The notes: a model not told the origin generated them from the letters alone. 64,000 bases of DNA from Macrothele yani (GCA_039090855.1 CM077034.1:229369005-229433004), one strand, 5' to 3'; shown: positions 24,504 to 35,991, numbered from the stretch's first letter. Made by a program: numbers and translations.

Positions 24504-25924
24504 CACTGACGGAAAAAAAAATCCCAACACCACGAAAATATAGTTGTAGAGGAATGAAATGTCAGCAATACATTTGTATAGGTAACATATTTAATCGATT
24601 AAGGTTTCAATATCACAGCTTATTGTAAGCGCGAGAAGAGCCATTTTAAATGTGAAATGCTGGTACATTAATAACCGCCAGAATGTTGAATGCAAGCACG
24701 CAAACGTTCATGCATTGTGTCGTACAGGTGCTGGATGTCAGTTTGTGGGATGGAGTTCCATGCTTGTTGCACTTGGTCGGTCAATACAGGGACGGTTAAT
24801 GCTGGTTGGGGTTGACGCTGGAGTTGTCGTCCAATGATGTCCCATACGTGCTCGATTGGTGAAAGATCTGGTGATCTAGCAGGCCACGGCAACATGTCGA
24901 CACTCTGTAGAGCATGTTGGGTCACAACAGCGGTATGCGGGCGAGCGTTATCCTGTTGGAAAACACCCCCTGGAAGGCTGTTCATGAATGGCAGCACAAC
25001 AGGTTGAATCACCAGACCGACGTACAATTGTGCCGTCAGGGTGCGTGGGATAACCACGAGAGTGCTCCTGCTGTCATAGGAAATTGCTCCCCAGACCATA
25101 ACTCCAGGTGTAGGTCCAGTGTGTCTCGGCCGCAGACAGGTTGGTTGCGGGCGCTCACCTGGCCTCCTTCTAACCAACACACGGCCATCACTGGCACCCA
25201 GGCAGAACCGGCTTTCATCAGAAAACACAACAGATCTCCACTCCGTCCTCCAATGAGCTCTAGCTTGACACCACTGACGTCGCAAACGGCAGTGGTTTGG
25301 AAGTAAGTGGAATGCACGCTACAGGGCGTCTGGCTCGGAGCTGTCCTTCAAGTAACCGATTTGTAACAGTTCGTTGTGTCACTGTGGTGGCAACTGCAGC
25401 TCGAATTGCTGTCGCAGACGCGGTACGATGCACCACGGCCATACGCCGTACACGGCGGTCTTCCCTCTCAGTAGTGCCACCTGGCAGGCCGGAACCCGGT
25501 CTTCTTGAGGCAGTACCTTCCCTTGACCATCGCTGCCAACAATCATGCACAGTGGCTACATTCCTGCCAAGTCGTTCTGCAATATTGCGGAAAGAAAATC
25601 CACCTTCTCGTTGCCCTATTACACGACCTCGTTCAAACTCCGTGAGCTGTTGATAATGGCTTCTTCGTCTTCTTAAAGGCATTTTTGACTAGCATCAACA
25701 CCCTACGTCGAATCTCAACGATAACTAACGCTCACGAACGTTACAGCGCGTATTTACAGCAAACCTGCTTTGCATGTTCCGAGGGGCGCTACTAGCGCCA
25801 AACGTATGCGCCGAGCGCGAAATTTGCATAGACGTCATCTTACAGATGTACTCTCACCGCCTACCAACTGTCGTTTATCTAACACAACCCCTTCTTGGTG
25901 TTGGGATCTTTTTTTCCGTCAGTG
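24504..25924 (-). mobile_element. Tc1-type DNA transposon A, flanked by TA
   Basis: Terminal inverted repeats start cactgacggaaaaaaa at the left and end ttttttccgtcagtg at the right. The internal part atcccaacacca/ttggtgttgggat also matches. TA dinucleotides directly outside both ends (24502-24503, 25925-25926) are the expected target duplication of the IS630/Tc1/mariner superfamily. The 1421-bp length and single transposase on the minus strand fit a complete but mutated Tc1 element. Confidence 0.93.
24668..25682 (-). pseudogene. Tc1-type transposase, broken by one frameshift
   Basis: This would be the DDE transposase that cuts and pastes the surrounding element. The N-terminal frame (25682 down to 25260) starts MPLRRRRSHYQQL and holds a helix-turn-helix DNA-binding region with GRVIGQREGGFSFRNIAERL and a second trihelical part. 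The C-terminal frame (25285 down to 24668) has the catalytic core: FSDESRFCL (first D), WGAISYDSR, FQQDNARPHTA (second D) and SPDLSPIEHVW (E). A one-base indel near 25295-25305 separates the frames and nothing else is broken. The total is about 338 residues, normal for Tc1. There are 32 residues between the second D and the E, against 34 in Tc1 itself. ATG at 25682 is chosen because basic MPxRRR starts are typical of this family. Confidence 0.92.
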
Positions 25925-26207
25925 TATATGAACGCATACAAAAGCTTAGAATGTCACTAATTCGTCATTTACTCCACCGTGCATTAAAAATCAGTCAGTA
26001 AACATGTATCAGAGGAAAAAAACTGTTTATACCAATTTATTTTAGAGGGATCCTTATTATATTTCCTATACAAAAATATTCGCAATGAGAAAATATTCGC
26101 TGAGCAGGTATCTTTTTATCATTTTGTAAATAAGCTGTTATAAGAGTCACAATGCAACGTAAGCCTCTTCTCCCAGGAAAAGAAATGTAGATTTTAACAC
26201 TTTTTAA
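25925..26207. other. Unassigned spacer
   Basis: AT-rich and non-coding, with no recognisable element end. Confidence 0.5.
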
Positions 26208-26385
26208 TCTCTGTCTCTCTCTCTCCCTCTCTTTCTTTCTTTCTCTCTCTCACTCTCTCTCTCTCTCCCTCCCTCTCTCTCTCTCTCTCTCTCTCTTTCC
26301 TCTCTTTCTCTATCTCTCTTCCTCTCTCTCTCTGTTTCTTTCTTCCTCTCTCTATTTCTTTCCCCCCTCTCTCTCTCCCTCTCTT

Positions 26386-26448
<63 letters not shown>

Positions 26449-26530
26449 CTCTTTCCCTATCTCTCTTCCTCTCTCTCTGTCTCTTTCTTCCTCTCTCTAT
26501 TTCTTTCCCCCCCCCTCTCTCTCTCTCTCT
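26208..26530. repeat. CT-rich simple-sequence tract
   Basis: About 320 bp of CT, CCT and CTTT runs interrupted by short tgtttcttt and ccccc stretches. It leads directly into the lone satellite-like monomer, so it is the enlarged counterpart of the CT tract in each 115-bp satellite unit. Confidence 0.9.
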
Positions 26531-26763
26531 CTGAACTTTCAGTCCGTATTATGGTCTTTTCCTTAAGTTTAAAGCAAATACTTTTTTGAGATAATCATTT
26601 TGTCTTTACGGTAGTGTTCGTGTGTCTTCCTCACGAACGATAATTTTCAGAAACGACTTTATTGAAATATGAGATTTATTTTTTAGTGCCCACAATGAAA
26701 TTCTGCTCTGGGCCCCGAAATGAAATTTAGCCCAGGGCCCCGCAATAGCTCCATCCGGCCGTG
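26531..26763 (-). mobile_element. hAT-like element end with a single satellite-type monomer
   Basis: 26531-26632 matches one 115-bp satellite monomer with several substitutions (ttccttaagtttaaag, gataatcatttt). It is followed by the same acgaacgataattttcag segment and hAT-like terminus seen at 20949-21054, here ending ccatccggccgtg. The terminal part has an internal duplication of the tgaaattn-gcccagggcccc segment (about 26695-26740). The opposite terminus was not found, so the copy is partial. It shows the satellite unit in its non-amplified setting. Confidence 0.75.
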
Positions 26764-27265
26764 GGTGTAACATAAAAGAGTCACTAGAATATCGTGTTCA
26801 ACTTTTTGCTTGCTCTGAATGCATTGTTTTACATTACGTTTCAAGATTTTGCGTTTTTTCTTGCGAAAAAATGGAACTGTACTTGAACACAATTTATTTA
26901 GAGGAAAATGTTTTTTTTTTCTAAACCAAATTTTAACGTCGTGCCATACAGACACAATACCTCCCATCTCCTTATCTTCCTTCAAGCCAGCGATTTTGCT
27001 TTGCACTCCTGTCCAAGTTCTTAGAAGGAAGAGAGGTAGGTCCATTGTAACCGAGCCGTCTTTCCGCTTCTCTTCGCTGCGCTGTGACGTCACGGCGGCC
27101 ATAAGCGAAGCTGTAACGCGCACGGAGCCATACCGAGAAAGTGTCGTGTGCTCTGTGAAATTTCAATCGAAATAACAGAGCGAGTTTTGAGTAAATAATT
27201 TTTAAGTAAAAGTTGTACAAACATCCAACAATTTTTCAAAAAAGAGTAAAAACTACATGTATATA
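26764..27265. other. Unassigned, no gene supported
   Basis: Several short overlapping open frames exist on both strands, but none has a recognisable domain, and they overlap each other. The AT/GC mix is ordinary. The stretch ends at the TA flank of Tc1 element B. Confidence 0.4.
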
Positions 27266-28652
27266 CACTGTTGGCCACCCAAAATGCAACACCAAGAAGG
27301 AAGCGCCCGATTCGCCTGAAATTCGCAGCATGCGTCGCTCGCGAGAGGACATGCAAACGATTAGCATTGCAGGGCATATGCAGATCATGTGCGCCCGGCA
27401 CGCCACCGAGAAGCACTATAAGAAGGGTGCACAGAAGGCGGGGTGCAAGTAGTGGAAGTGTGTTGTGCTGCCGGACCTGTGCGTGGGAAGCTTGCTGATG
27501 CCTCGTCGCAGAATACGGCAGTCATTCCAGCACGTTTTGGAGTTCGACAGAGGACGAATAGTGGCTTATCGCGACAGCGGTTTATCGTACCGAGACATCG
27601 GCACCCGTGTGTGACGACATAAAGCCACAGTGAGGCGAGTATGGATTCGGTGGGTGCAGGAGGGACGGACGGACCGATGTGAGCGATTGCTGCAGCCGCG
27701 GCACACCACCGGACGAGAGGACCGGCATGTTGTGCAGCGGGCAGTGACGGCTCTCACCGCCACATCACGAACGTTAGCGCAGGAATTAATGTGTGTTGCG
27801 CAACAACCTGTGTCAGCACGTACCGTTCGACGTCGTCTGCAGGAGCGGGGACTTGTCGCACGGCGCACATTGCTCCGATTACCATTGACGTTACACCACC
27901 GGCGAGTGCGGGGGCAGTGGGTTGTTGAACGTCGCACCTGGACTACGGAATGGCACGACATTGTCTTCTCCAACGAATCCCGCTTCTGCCTGCAACACCA
28001 CGATGGTCGGATCCGCGTGTGGCGGCACCGTGCCGAGAGACTGTATGACGCCTGCATTATGCATCGCCATACCGGTCCGTCACCTGGCGTTATGGTTTGG
28101 GGCGCAATTGGATATGACACCTGCACCCCTCTGGTACGCATCGCCGGTACACTCAACAGCCACCACTACATCTCCGACATTTTGGAGCCTGTAGTCCTCC
28201 CTTACCTGCAGGACCTGCCAGCTGCCACGTTTCAACAGGACAATGCGCGCCCGCACATGCAACAATTCTTCACGGCCCACCAGGTGTCACTGCTGCCGTG
28301 GCCCGCATGTTCTCCCGACATGTCGCCCATCGAACACGTCTGGTCGCTGATCGGCAACCGAGTGGCCCGGCAAGCACCAGCCGCGGCTACGCCTGATGAA
28401 CTGTGGCAACGTGTGGAAGCATCCTGGACCGACATACCCGAAGCCCACATCCAAAGCCTCTTTCGTTCGATGCCGCGGCCGTTATTGCCAGCCATGGGGG
28501 CCACGCGAACTATTGATGTCTGCGTGTTCCGCAAGTCGCACGGGCCTGTAAGCTCAGTCGCTTCATCTTTGTATCTGTTGTTATGTGTCCAGTAAATCTG
28601 GCTTTGCTATCTCGTGTCCTTCTTGGTGTTGCATTTTGGGTGGCCAGCAGTG
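27266..28652 (+). mobile_element. Tc1-type DNA transposon B, flanked by TA
   Basis: The left end cactgttggccacccaaaat and right end attttgggtggccagcagtg are inverted repeats of about 36 bp with one mismatch, followed inwards by gcaacaccaagaagga. TA flanks both ends (27264-27265, 28653-28654). At 1387 bp it is a full-length element of a different subfamily from A, with longer and better preserved ends. Confidence 0.95.
27498..28595 (+). pseudogene. Tc1-type transposase with a single in-frame stop
   Basis: From ATG 27498 (MPRRRIRQSFQ) the frame is open to 28595 except for TGA at 27612-27614, inside the first helix-turn-helix (YRDIGTRV, stop, RHKATVRRVW). The rest carries the full catalytic core: FSNESRFCL (first acidic residue), VMVWGAIGYD, FQQDNARPHM (second D) and SPDMSPIEHVW (E). 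The length of 365 residues is normal to slightly long. Only 30 residues separate the second D and the E, against 34 in Tc1, so either this subfamily is shorter there or 12 bp were lost. The single stop would make it inactive without readthrough. It is the best preserved transposase in the window. Confidence 0.92.
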
Positions 28653-29216
28653 TATATATACTGAAAAAAAGAACGGGAATATGACATGAATACTGTTTGA
28701 TGCCTTTTTGATGAATATCTTTTTTTCTTTTTTTCCAAAAGCACACGGCAATGGCTCTTTGGAGCTGGGAAATCCTACATTTAATTGCGTCGAATCAGTC
28801 ATTTACCAATTTTATAAAATTAGCAATCTGTTTTCTTTCCCGAAAAAAATACTATACAGCTTTGCTTACGTTGTTAGATTGCATCTGGGACGCTAAAACT
28901 AATTCTCTGTCTCATGGAGCCTCTTACATTTGTGTGGATCCATTTAATTTTATGAAACACCTTTAATTCTGAGTTGTTACGTTCCAGCAAAAGGTCAAAT
29001 ATCTGGCGAGTGATGGTTCCACACTACAGCGTGTTCCGCGATCAAATACATGATTTCGGAGAAGTTTAATTAGATGGGGCACATCGGCAAACATCCGTAT
29101 TTTTCGATTTTCATTTACTGGATTTCGAAAAGAAGACAATATTGGGGTTATTCCAAGATGCCTCCAAACCTTGATGCCCCCTCCCCCCAAGATCAGGTAC
29201 CACTCCATGAACTAAA
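28653..29216. other. Unassigned, no gene supported
   Basis: AT-rich sequence with T-runs (28725, 29220) and no recognisable element or coding signature. Confidence 0.5.
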
Positions 29217-29349
29217 TGTTTTTTTTATTGGAGGATTAACGACGACCGTGAGCAACTCAACGGGCTATAAGCAGTCGCCAGTCCCTAATTTAGGGTCACT
29301 GGTTCCAGGGAAGGGAGAGAGCCAGTGCCGTAAGACAAACAACATCCAT
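29217..29349 (-). mobile_element. SINE, 3' part only (minus strand)
   Basis: Holds the conserved SINE tail (agggtcactggttccaggga, gggctataagcagtcgcc) with a T-run at its left end, but lacks the tRNA-like head. It abuts a second, full minus-strand copy. Confidence 0.85.
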
Positions 29350-29563
29350 TGATTGATTGGAGGTTTAACGACCACCGTGAGCAACTCAATGGGCTATAAG
29401 CAGTCGCCCGTCCCTAATTTAGGGTCACTGGTTCCAGGGAAGGGAGAGAGCCAGTGCCGTAAGACAAACACAACATCCATGCCTCACCGGGATTCGAACC
29501 CTGACCCCTTACGGACGAATGATCAGAGGCCAGCGCCTTAGACCACTGCGCCACCGGGGCGGC
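29350..29563 (-). mobile_element. tRNA-derived SINE, full copy (minus strand)
   Basis: On the minus strand it starts gccgccccggtggcgcagtg (tRNA-like A box) and has ggttcgaatcc-type B box sequence. A conserved core (actggctctctcccttccct, aaattagggacgggcgac, gcccattgagttgctcac) follows, ending cctccaatca. RNA polymerase III promoter boxes within a tRNA-like head plus an A-rich tail define a SINE. It is about 214 bp, the standard length here. I do not recognise a named family. Confidence 0.9.
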
Positions 29564-29652
29564 TCAAAGTGTTCGGTACACATTCGAGCTTTCTTTGCAT
29601 CGAATGCATCCTTTCGACAGCATTTCGCTACCCATTACTTCAAGAAATCTCT
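29564..29652. other. Spacer between divergent SINE copies
   Basis: About 90 bp of unique sequence with no feature. Confidence 0.5.
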
Positions 29653-32600
29653 GCCGCCCCGGTGGCGCAGTGGTCTAAGGCGGTGGCCTCTGATCATTCG
29701 TCCGTAAGGGGTCCGGGTTCGAATCCCGTCAGGCATGGATGTTGTGTTTGTCTTACGGTACTGGCTCTCTCCCTTCCCTGGAACCAGTGACCCTAAATTA
29801 GGGACGGGCGACTGCTTATAGCCCATTGAGTTGCTCACGGTGGTCGTTGAACCTCCAACAAAAAAAAAGAGAAATTTTCATTCGTGGGAATACATTAATT
29901 GCCAAGAAAATGTGTATAGAAGTCCTACTATTGGAAACAGCCGCCCCGGTGGTGCAGTGGTCTAAGCGACGGCCTATGATCATTCGTCCGAACAGGGTCC
30001 GGGTTCAAATACCGGTGAGGCATGGATGTTGTCTTTGTCTTACGTCAGTGGCTCTCTCCCTTCCCTGGAACCAGTGACCCTAAATTAGGGACGGGCGACT
30101 GCTTATAGCCCATTGAGTTGCTCACGGTGGTCGTTGAACCTCCAACAAAAAAAAAAAGAGAAATTTTCATTCGTGGGAATACATTAATTGCCAAGAAAAT
30201 GTGTATAGAAGTCCTATTATTGGAAACAGCCGCCCCGGTGGTGCAGTGGTCTAAGCGACGGCCTATGATCATTCGTCCGAACAGGGTCCGGGTTCAAATA
30301 CCGGTGAGGCATGGATGTTGTCTTTGTCTTACGTCAGTGGCTCTCTCCCTTCCCTGGAACCAGTGACCCTAAATTAGGGACGGGCGACTGCTTATAGCCC
30401 ATTGAGTTGCTCACGGTGGTCGTTGAACCTCCAACAAAAAAAAAGAGAAATTTTCATTCGTGGGAATACATTAATTGCCAAGAAAATATGTATAGAAGTC
30501 CTATTATTGGAAACAGCCGCCCCGGTGGTGCAGTGGTCTAAGCGACGGCCTATGATCATTCGTCCGAACGGGGTCCGGGTTCAAATACCGGTGAGGCATG
30601 GATGTTGTCTTTGTCTTACGGCAGTGGCTCTCTCCCTTCCCTGGAACCAGTGACCCTAAATTAGGGACGGGCGACTGCTTATAGCCCATTGAGTTGCTCA
30701 CGGTGGTCGTTGAACCTCCAACAAAAAAAAAAAGAGAAATTTTCATTCGTGGGAATACATTAATTGCCAAGAAAATATGTATAGAAGTCCTATTATTGGA
30801 AACATAAGGTAGAGATTATAGGTGGAACCAGCTTAACGGTTTCTTTGTGGAATCTGGATATATTTTCACACCAATCCCTTTGAAGTCAGAGTAGCCTCCC
30901 CGGTGGTGCAGTGGTCTAAGCGACGGCCTATGATCATTCGTCCGAACGGGGTCCGGGTTCAAATACCGGTGAGGCATGGATGTTGTCTTTGTCTTACGGC
31001 AGTGGCTCTCTCCCTTCCCTGGAACCAGTGGCCCTAAATTAGGGACGGGCGACTGCTTATAGCCCATTGAGTTGCTCACGGTGGTCGTTGAACCTCCAAT
31101 CAAAAAAAAGAGAAATTTTCATTCGTGGGAATACATTAATTGCCAAGAAAATATGTATGGAAGTCCTACTATTGGAAACAGCCGCCCCGGTGGTGCAGTG
31201 GTCTAAGCGATGGCCTATGATCATTCGTCCGAACGGGGTCCGGGTTCAAATACCGGTGAGGCATGGATGTTGTCTTTGTCTTACGGCAGTGGCTCTCTCC
31301 CTTCCCTGGAACCAGTGACCCTAAATTAGGGACGGGCGACTGCTTATAGCCCATTGAGTTGCTCACTGTGGTCGTTAAACCTCCAACAAAAAAAAGAGAA
31401 ATTTTCATTCGTGGGAATACATTAATTGCCAAGAAAATATGTATGGAAGTCCTACTATTGGAAACAGCCGCCCCGGTGGTGCAGTGGTCTAAGCGATGGC
31501 CTATGATCATTCGTCCGAACGGGGTCCGGGTTCAAATACCGGTGAGGCATGGATGTTGTCTTTGTCTTACGGCAGTGGCTCTCTCCCTTCCCTGGAACCA
31601 GTGACCCTAAATTAGGGACGGGCGACTGCTTATAGCCCATTGAGTTGCTCACTGTGGTCGTTAAACCTCCAACAAAAAAAAAAAAGAGAAATTTTCATTC
31701 GTGGGAATATATTAATTGCCAAGAAAATATGTATGGAAGTCCTACTATTGGAAACAGCCGCCCCGGTGGTGCAGTGGTCTAAGCGATGGCCTATGATCAT
31801 TCGTCCGAACGGGGTCCGGGTTCAAATACCGGTGAGGCATGGATGTTGTCTTTGTCTTACGGCAGTGGCTCTCTCCCTTCCCTGGAACCAGTGACCCTAA
31901 ATTAGGGACGGGCGACTGCTTATAGCCCATTGAGTTGCTCACTGTGGTCGTTAAACCTCCAACAAAAAAAAGAGAAATTTTCATTCGTGGGAATACATTA
32001 ATTGCCAAGAAAATATGTATGGAAGTCCTACTATTGGAAACAGCCGCCCCGGTGGTGCAGTGGTCTAAGCGATGGCCTATGATCATTCGTCCGAACGGGG
32101 TCCGGGTTCAAATACCGGTGAGGCATGGATGTTGTCTTTGTCTTACGGCAGTGGCTCTCTCCCTTCCCTGGAACCAGTGACCCTAAATTAGGGACGGGCG
32201 ACTGCTTATAGCCCATTGAGTTGCTCACTGTGGTCGTTAAACCTCCAATCAAAAAAAAAAAAAGAGAAATTTTCATTCGTGGGAATACATTAATTGCCAA
32301 GAAAATATGTATGGAAGTCCTACTATTGGAAACATAAGGTAGAGATTATAGGTGGAACCAGCTTAACGGTTTCTTTGTGGAATCTGATATATTTTCACAC
32401 CAATCCCTTTGAAGTCAGAGTAGCCCTCCCCGGTGGTGCAGTGGTCTAAGCGATGGCCTATGATCATTCGTCCGAACGGGGTCCGGGTTCAAATACCGGT
32501 GAGGCATGGATGTTGTCTTTGTCTTACGGCAGTGGCTCTCTCCCTTCCCTGGAACCAGTGACCCTAAATTAGGGACGGGCGACTGCTTATAGCCCATTGA

Positions 32601-34158
32601 GTTGCTCACTGTGGTCGTTAAACCTCCAATCAAAAAAAAAGAGAAATTTTCATTCGTGGGAATACATTAATTGCCAAGAAAATATGTATAGAAGTCCTAC
32701 TATTGGAAACAGCCGCCCCGGTGGTGCAGTGGTCTAAGCGATGGCCTATGATCATTCGTCCGAACGGGGTCCGGGTTCAAATACCGGTGAGGCATGGATG
32801 TTGTCTTTGTCTTACGGCAGTGGCTCTCTCCCTTCCCTGGAACCAGTGACCCTAAATTAGGGACGGGCGACTGCTTATAGCCCATTGAGTTGCTCACTGT
32901 GGTCGTTAAACCTCCAACAAAAAAAAAGAGAAATTTTCATTCGTGGGAATACATTAATTGCCAAGAAAATATGTATAGAAGTCCTACTATTGGAAACAGC
33001 CGCCCCGGTGGTGCAGTGGTCTAAGCGATGGCCTATGATCATTCGTCCGAACGGGGTCCGGGTTCAAATACCGGTGAGGCATGGATGTTGTCTTTGTCTT
33101 ACGGCAGTGGCTCTCTCCCTTCCCTGGAACCAGTGACCCTAAATTAGGGACGGGCGACTGCTTATAGCCCATTGAGTTGCTCACTGTGGTCGTTAAACCT
33201 CCAACAAAAAAAAAGAGAAATTTTCATTCGTGGGAATACATTAATTGCCAAGAAAATATGTATGGAAGTCCTACTATTGGAAACAGCCGCCCCGGTGGTG
33301 CAGTGGTCTAAGCGATGGCCTATGATCATTCGTCCGAACGGGGTCCGGGTTCAAATACCGGTGAGGCATGGATGTTGTCTTTGTCTTACGGCAGTGGCTC
33401 TCTCCCTTCCCTGGAACCAGTGACCCTAAATTAGGGACGGGCGACTGCTTATAGCCCATTGAGTTGCTCACTGTGGTCGTTAAACCTCCAACAAAAAAAA
33501 AGAGAAATTTTCATTCGTGGGAATACATTAATTGCCAAGAAAATATGTATGGAAGTCCTACTATTGGAAACATAAGGTAGAGATTATAGGTGGAACCAGC
33601 TTAACGGTTTCTTTGTGGAATCTGGATATATTTTCACACCAATCCCTTTGAAGTCAGAGTAGCCTCCCCGGTGGTGCAGTGGTCTAAGCGATGGCCTATG
33701 ATCATTCGTCCGAACGGGGTCCGGGTTCAAATACCGGTGAGGCATGGATGTTGTCTTTGTCTTACGGCAGTGGCTCTCTCCCTTCCCTGGAACCAGTGAC
33801 CCTAAATTAGGGACGGGCGACTGCTTATAGCCCATTGAGTTGCTCACTGTGGTCGTTAAACCTCCAACAAAAAAAAAAGAGAAATTTTCATTCGTGGGAA
33901 TACATTAATTGCCAAGAAAATATGTATGGAAGTCCTACTATTGGAAACAGCCGCCCCGGTGGTGCAGTGGTCTAAGCGATGGCCTATGATCATTCGTCCG
34001 AACGGGGTCCGGGTTCAAATACCGGTGAGGCATGGATGTTGTCTTTGTCTTACGGCAGTGGCTCTCTCCCTTCCCTGGAACCAGTGACCCTAAATTAGGG
34101 ACGGGCGACTGCTTATAGCCCATTGAGTTGCTCACTGTGGTCGTTAAACCTCCAACAA
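29653..34158 (+). repeat. Tandem array built from a SINE (about 15 units)
   Basis: SINE heads (gccgccccggtggtgcagtg) occur at 29653, 29940, 30229, 30516, 30894, 31181, 31467, 31757, 32043, 32426, 32712, 32999, 33286, 33663 and 33950. The usual spacing is 286-290 bp. Each unit is a SINE of about 210 bp, an A-run and a linker of about 75 bp (gaaattttcattcgtgggaa to tattggaaaca) that matches the MITE ends found elsewhere in the window. Every third to fifth unit is about 380 bp because it carries an extra 95-bp segment (aaggtagagattataggtgg to gaagtcagagta). Units are nearly identical, so the spread was by tandem duplication, not by repeated retrotransposition. The many short open frames are repeat artefacts. 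Confidence 0.93.
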
Positions 34159-34433
34159 AGAAATAAATTCCGAGGATGAAAATTTGCACATCGATAAAAC
34201 TTATAGCATGGGATTATTAATACTTGCTAAAACATAACCATAATTATATTTAAAATCAAGCCTTTTTCTTTGAGTAATGTTCAGACCTGCAAATAGGTGA
34301 CGCGACCTGTACATTGATGACGTCAGTTGACAAACAAGTGTTGGATTGGTTAATTATGGTTTTGTTTTAGCAAGTATTAATTATCCCATGATATAACTTA
34401 GAATTAGTTTTATCGATGGGCGAATTTTCATTG
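34159..34433. mobile_element. Palindromic MITE, copy 1
   Basis: The ends are inverted: gatgaaaatttgcacatcgataaaac on the left (within about 34175-34201) against gttttatcgatgggcgaatt on the right. Inner repeats tacttgctaaaacataacca and tggttttgttttagcaagta also pair. The central part holds gatgacgtcagttgacaaac. It has no coding capacity. Four copies in the window share this structure, so it is a miniature inverted-repeat element, superfamily unknown. Confidence 0.8.
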
Positions 34434-34630
34434 GCCGCCCCGGTGGCGCAGTGGTCTAAGCGATGGCCTCTGATCATTCGTCCGAACGGGGTCCGGGTTC
34501 AAATACCGGTGAGGCATGGATGTTGTCTTTGTCTTACGGCAGTGGCTCTCTCCCTTCCCTGGAACCAGTGACCCTAAATTAGGGACGGGCGACTGCTTAT
34601 AGCCCATTGAGTTGCTCACTGTGGTCGTTA
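34434..34630 (+). mobile_element. tRNA-derived SINE copy
   Basis: Full SINE with tRNA-like head and conserved tail, starting directly after aattttcattg at the end of MITE copy 1. This is the same junction as at 40758. Its A-tail leads into MITE-end linker sequence. Confidence 0.9.
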
Positions 34631-34810
34631 AACCTCCAATCAAAAAAAAAGAGAAATTTTCATTCGTGGGAATACATTAATTGCCAAGAAAATATGTATA
34701 GAAGTCCTACTATTGGAAACATAAGGTAGAGATTATAGGTGGAACCAGCTTAACGGTTTCTTTGTGGAATCTGGATATATTTTCACACCAATCCCTTTGA
34801 AGTCAGAGTA
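34631..34810. repeat. Long linker unit (MITE-end plus 95-bp segment)
   Basis: Same sequence as the long linkers in the SINE array: gaaattttcattcgtgggaa, then aaggtagagattataggtgg, then gaagtcagagtagcc. Confidence 0.8.
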
Positions 34811-35440
34811 GCCTCCCCGGTGGTGCAGTGGTCTAAGCGATGGCCTATGATCATTCGTCCGAACGGGGTCCGGTTTCAAATACCGGTGAGGCATGGATGT
34901 TGTCTTTGTCTTACGGCAGTGGCTCTCTCCCTTCCCTGGAACCAGTGACCCTAAATTAGGGACGGGCGACTGCTTATAGCCCATTGAGTTGCTCACGGTG
35001 GTCGTTGAACCTCCAACAAAAAAAAAGAGAAATTTTCATTCGTGGGAATACATTAATTGCCAAGAAAATATGTATAGAAGTCCTACTATTGGAAACAACC
35101 GCCCCAGTGGCGCAGTGGTCTAAGCGATGGCCTCTGATCATTCGTCCGAACGGGGTCCGGGTTCGAATCCCGGTGAGGCATGGATGTTTTGTGTGTCTTA
35201 CGGCACTGGCTCTCTCCCTTCCCTGGAACCAGTGACCCTAAATTAGGGACGGGCGACTGCTTATAGCCCATTGAGTTGCTCACTGTGGTCGTTAAACCTC
35301 CAATCAAAAAAAAGAAAAAGATATTGGGTTTGTCTTACGGTACTGGCTCTCTCCCTTCCCTGGAACCAGTGACCCTAAATTAGGGACGGGCGACTGCTTA
35401 TAGCCCATTGAGTTGCTCACTGTGGTTGTTAAACCTCCAA
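34811..35440 (+). mobile_element. Two SINE copies and a SINE 3' fragment
   Basis: SINE heads are at 34811 and 35098, with a 75-bp linker between. A tail-only fragment (about 35325-35440) follows an A-rich stretch. The copy at 35098 has the intact B box ggttcgaatcccgg, unlike most array units, which have ggttcaaataccgg. Confidence 0.88.
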
Positions 35441-35725
35441 CAAAGAAATAAATTCCCGAGGATGAAAATTTGCACATCGATAAAACTTATAGCATGGGAT
35501 TATTAATACTTGCTAAAACATAACCATAATTATATTAAAAATCAAGCCTTTTTCTTTGAGTAATGTTCAGACCTGCAAATAGGTGACGCGAGCTGTACAT
35601 TGATGACGTCAGTTGACAAACAAGTGTTGGATTGGTTAATTATGGTTTTGTTTTAGCAAGTATTAATTATCCCATGCTATAACTTAAATTTAGTTTTATC
35701 GATGTGGAAATTTTCATCCTTGGGA
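35441..35725. mobile_element. Palindromic MITE, copy 2
   Basis: Nearly identical to copy 1: gatgaaaatttgcacatcga, tacttgctaaaacataacca, gatgacgtcagttgacaaac, tggttttgttttagcaagta. It joins the preceding SINE tail at the same point (aaacctccaacaaagaaata), so SINE tail plus MITE were duplicated together. Confidence 0.8.
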
Positions 35726-35991
35726 ATGCATGCATTAATTGCGAAGAAAATATGTAAAGAAGTTTTACCATTGGAAACATAAGGCAAACCACTTTAAACA
35801 TACTGAAATAGGACCCATTTCGCACTGGGCGGGCAAGTAAAATTTCAGAGTGGGCTCTCCCCTTGGGGACGTCCCTGCTGCTCTCCCAAAACTTTTGGCA
35901 CTTCAGTGTATTTGTGAGTGACAGTTTCCATTATCAAATTGTATCATTTTTCTATACTGTACTTTTCCTTTTTGTTTGTTTGTGTTTTCAG
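35726..35991. other. Intron-like sequence ending in a splice acceptor
   Basis: 35822-35882, read on the minus strand, starts cagcagggacgtccccaagg and may be a worn hAT-type terminus. The stretch ends with a pyrimidine-rich tract (acttttcctttttgtttgtt) and ttttcag, a good 3' splice site at 35990-35991. Confidence 0.55.

Noticed and set aside
23992..24628. Open frames in and beside the 24-kb hairpin
   Set aside because: They share mirrored peptides because of the palindrome and run into poly-Lys from an A-run. There is no domain.
27566..28156. 196-codon minus-strand frame inside Tc1 element B
   Set aside because: It is the antisense of the GC-rich transposase gene and has no domain. The plus-strand frame shows the full Tc1 motif set.
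29653..35306. Dozens of open frames of 60-113 codons repeating the same peptides on both strands
   Set aside because: They follow the SINE tandem unit, differ only by A-run length and contain no domain. They are repeat artefacts, not a gene family.
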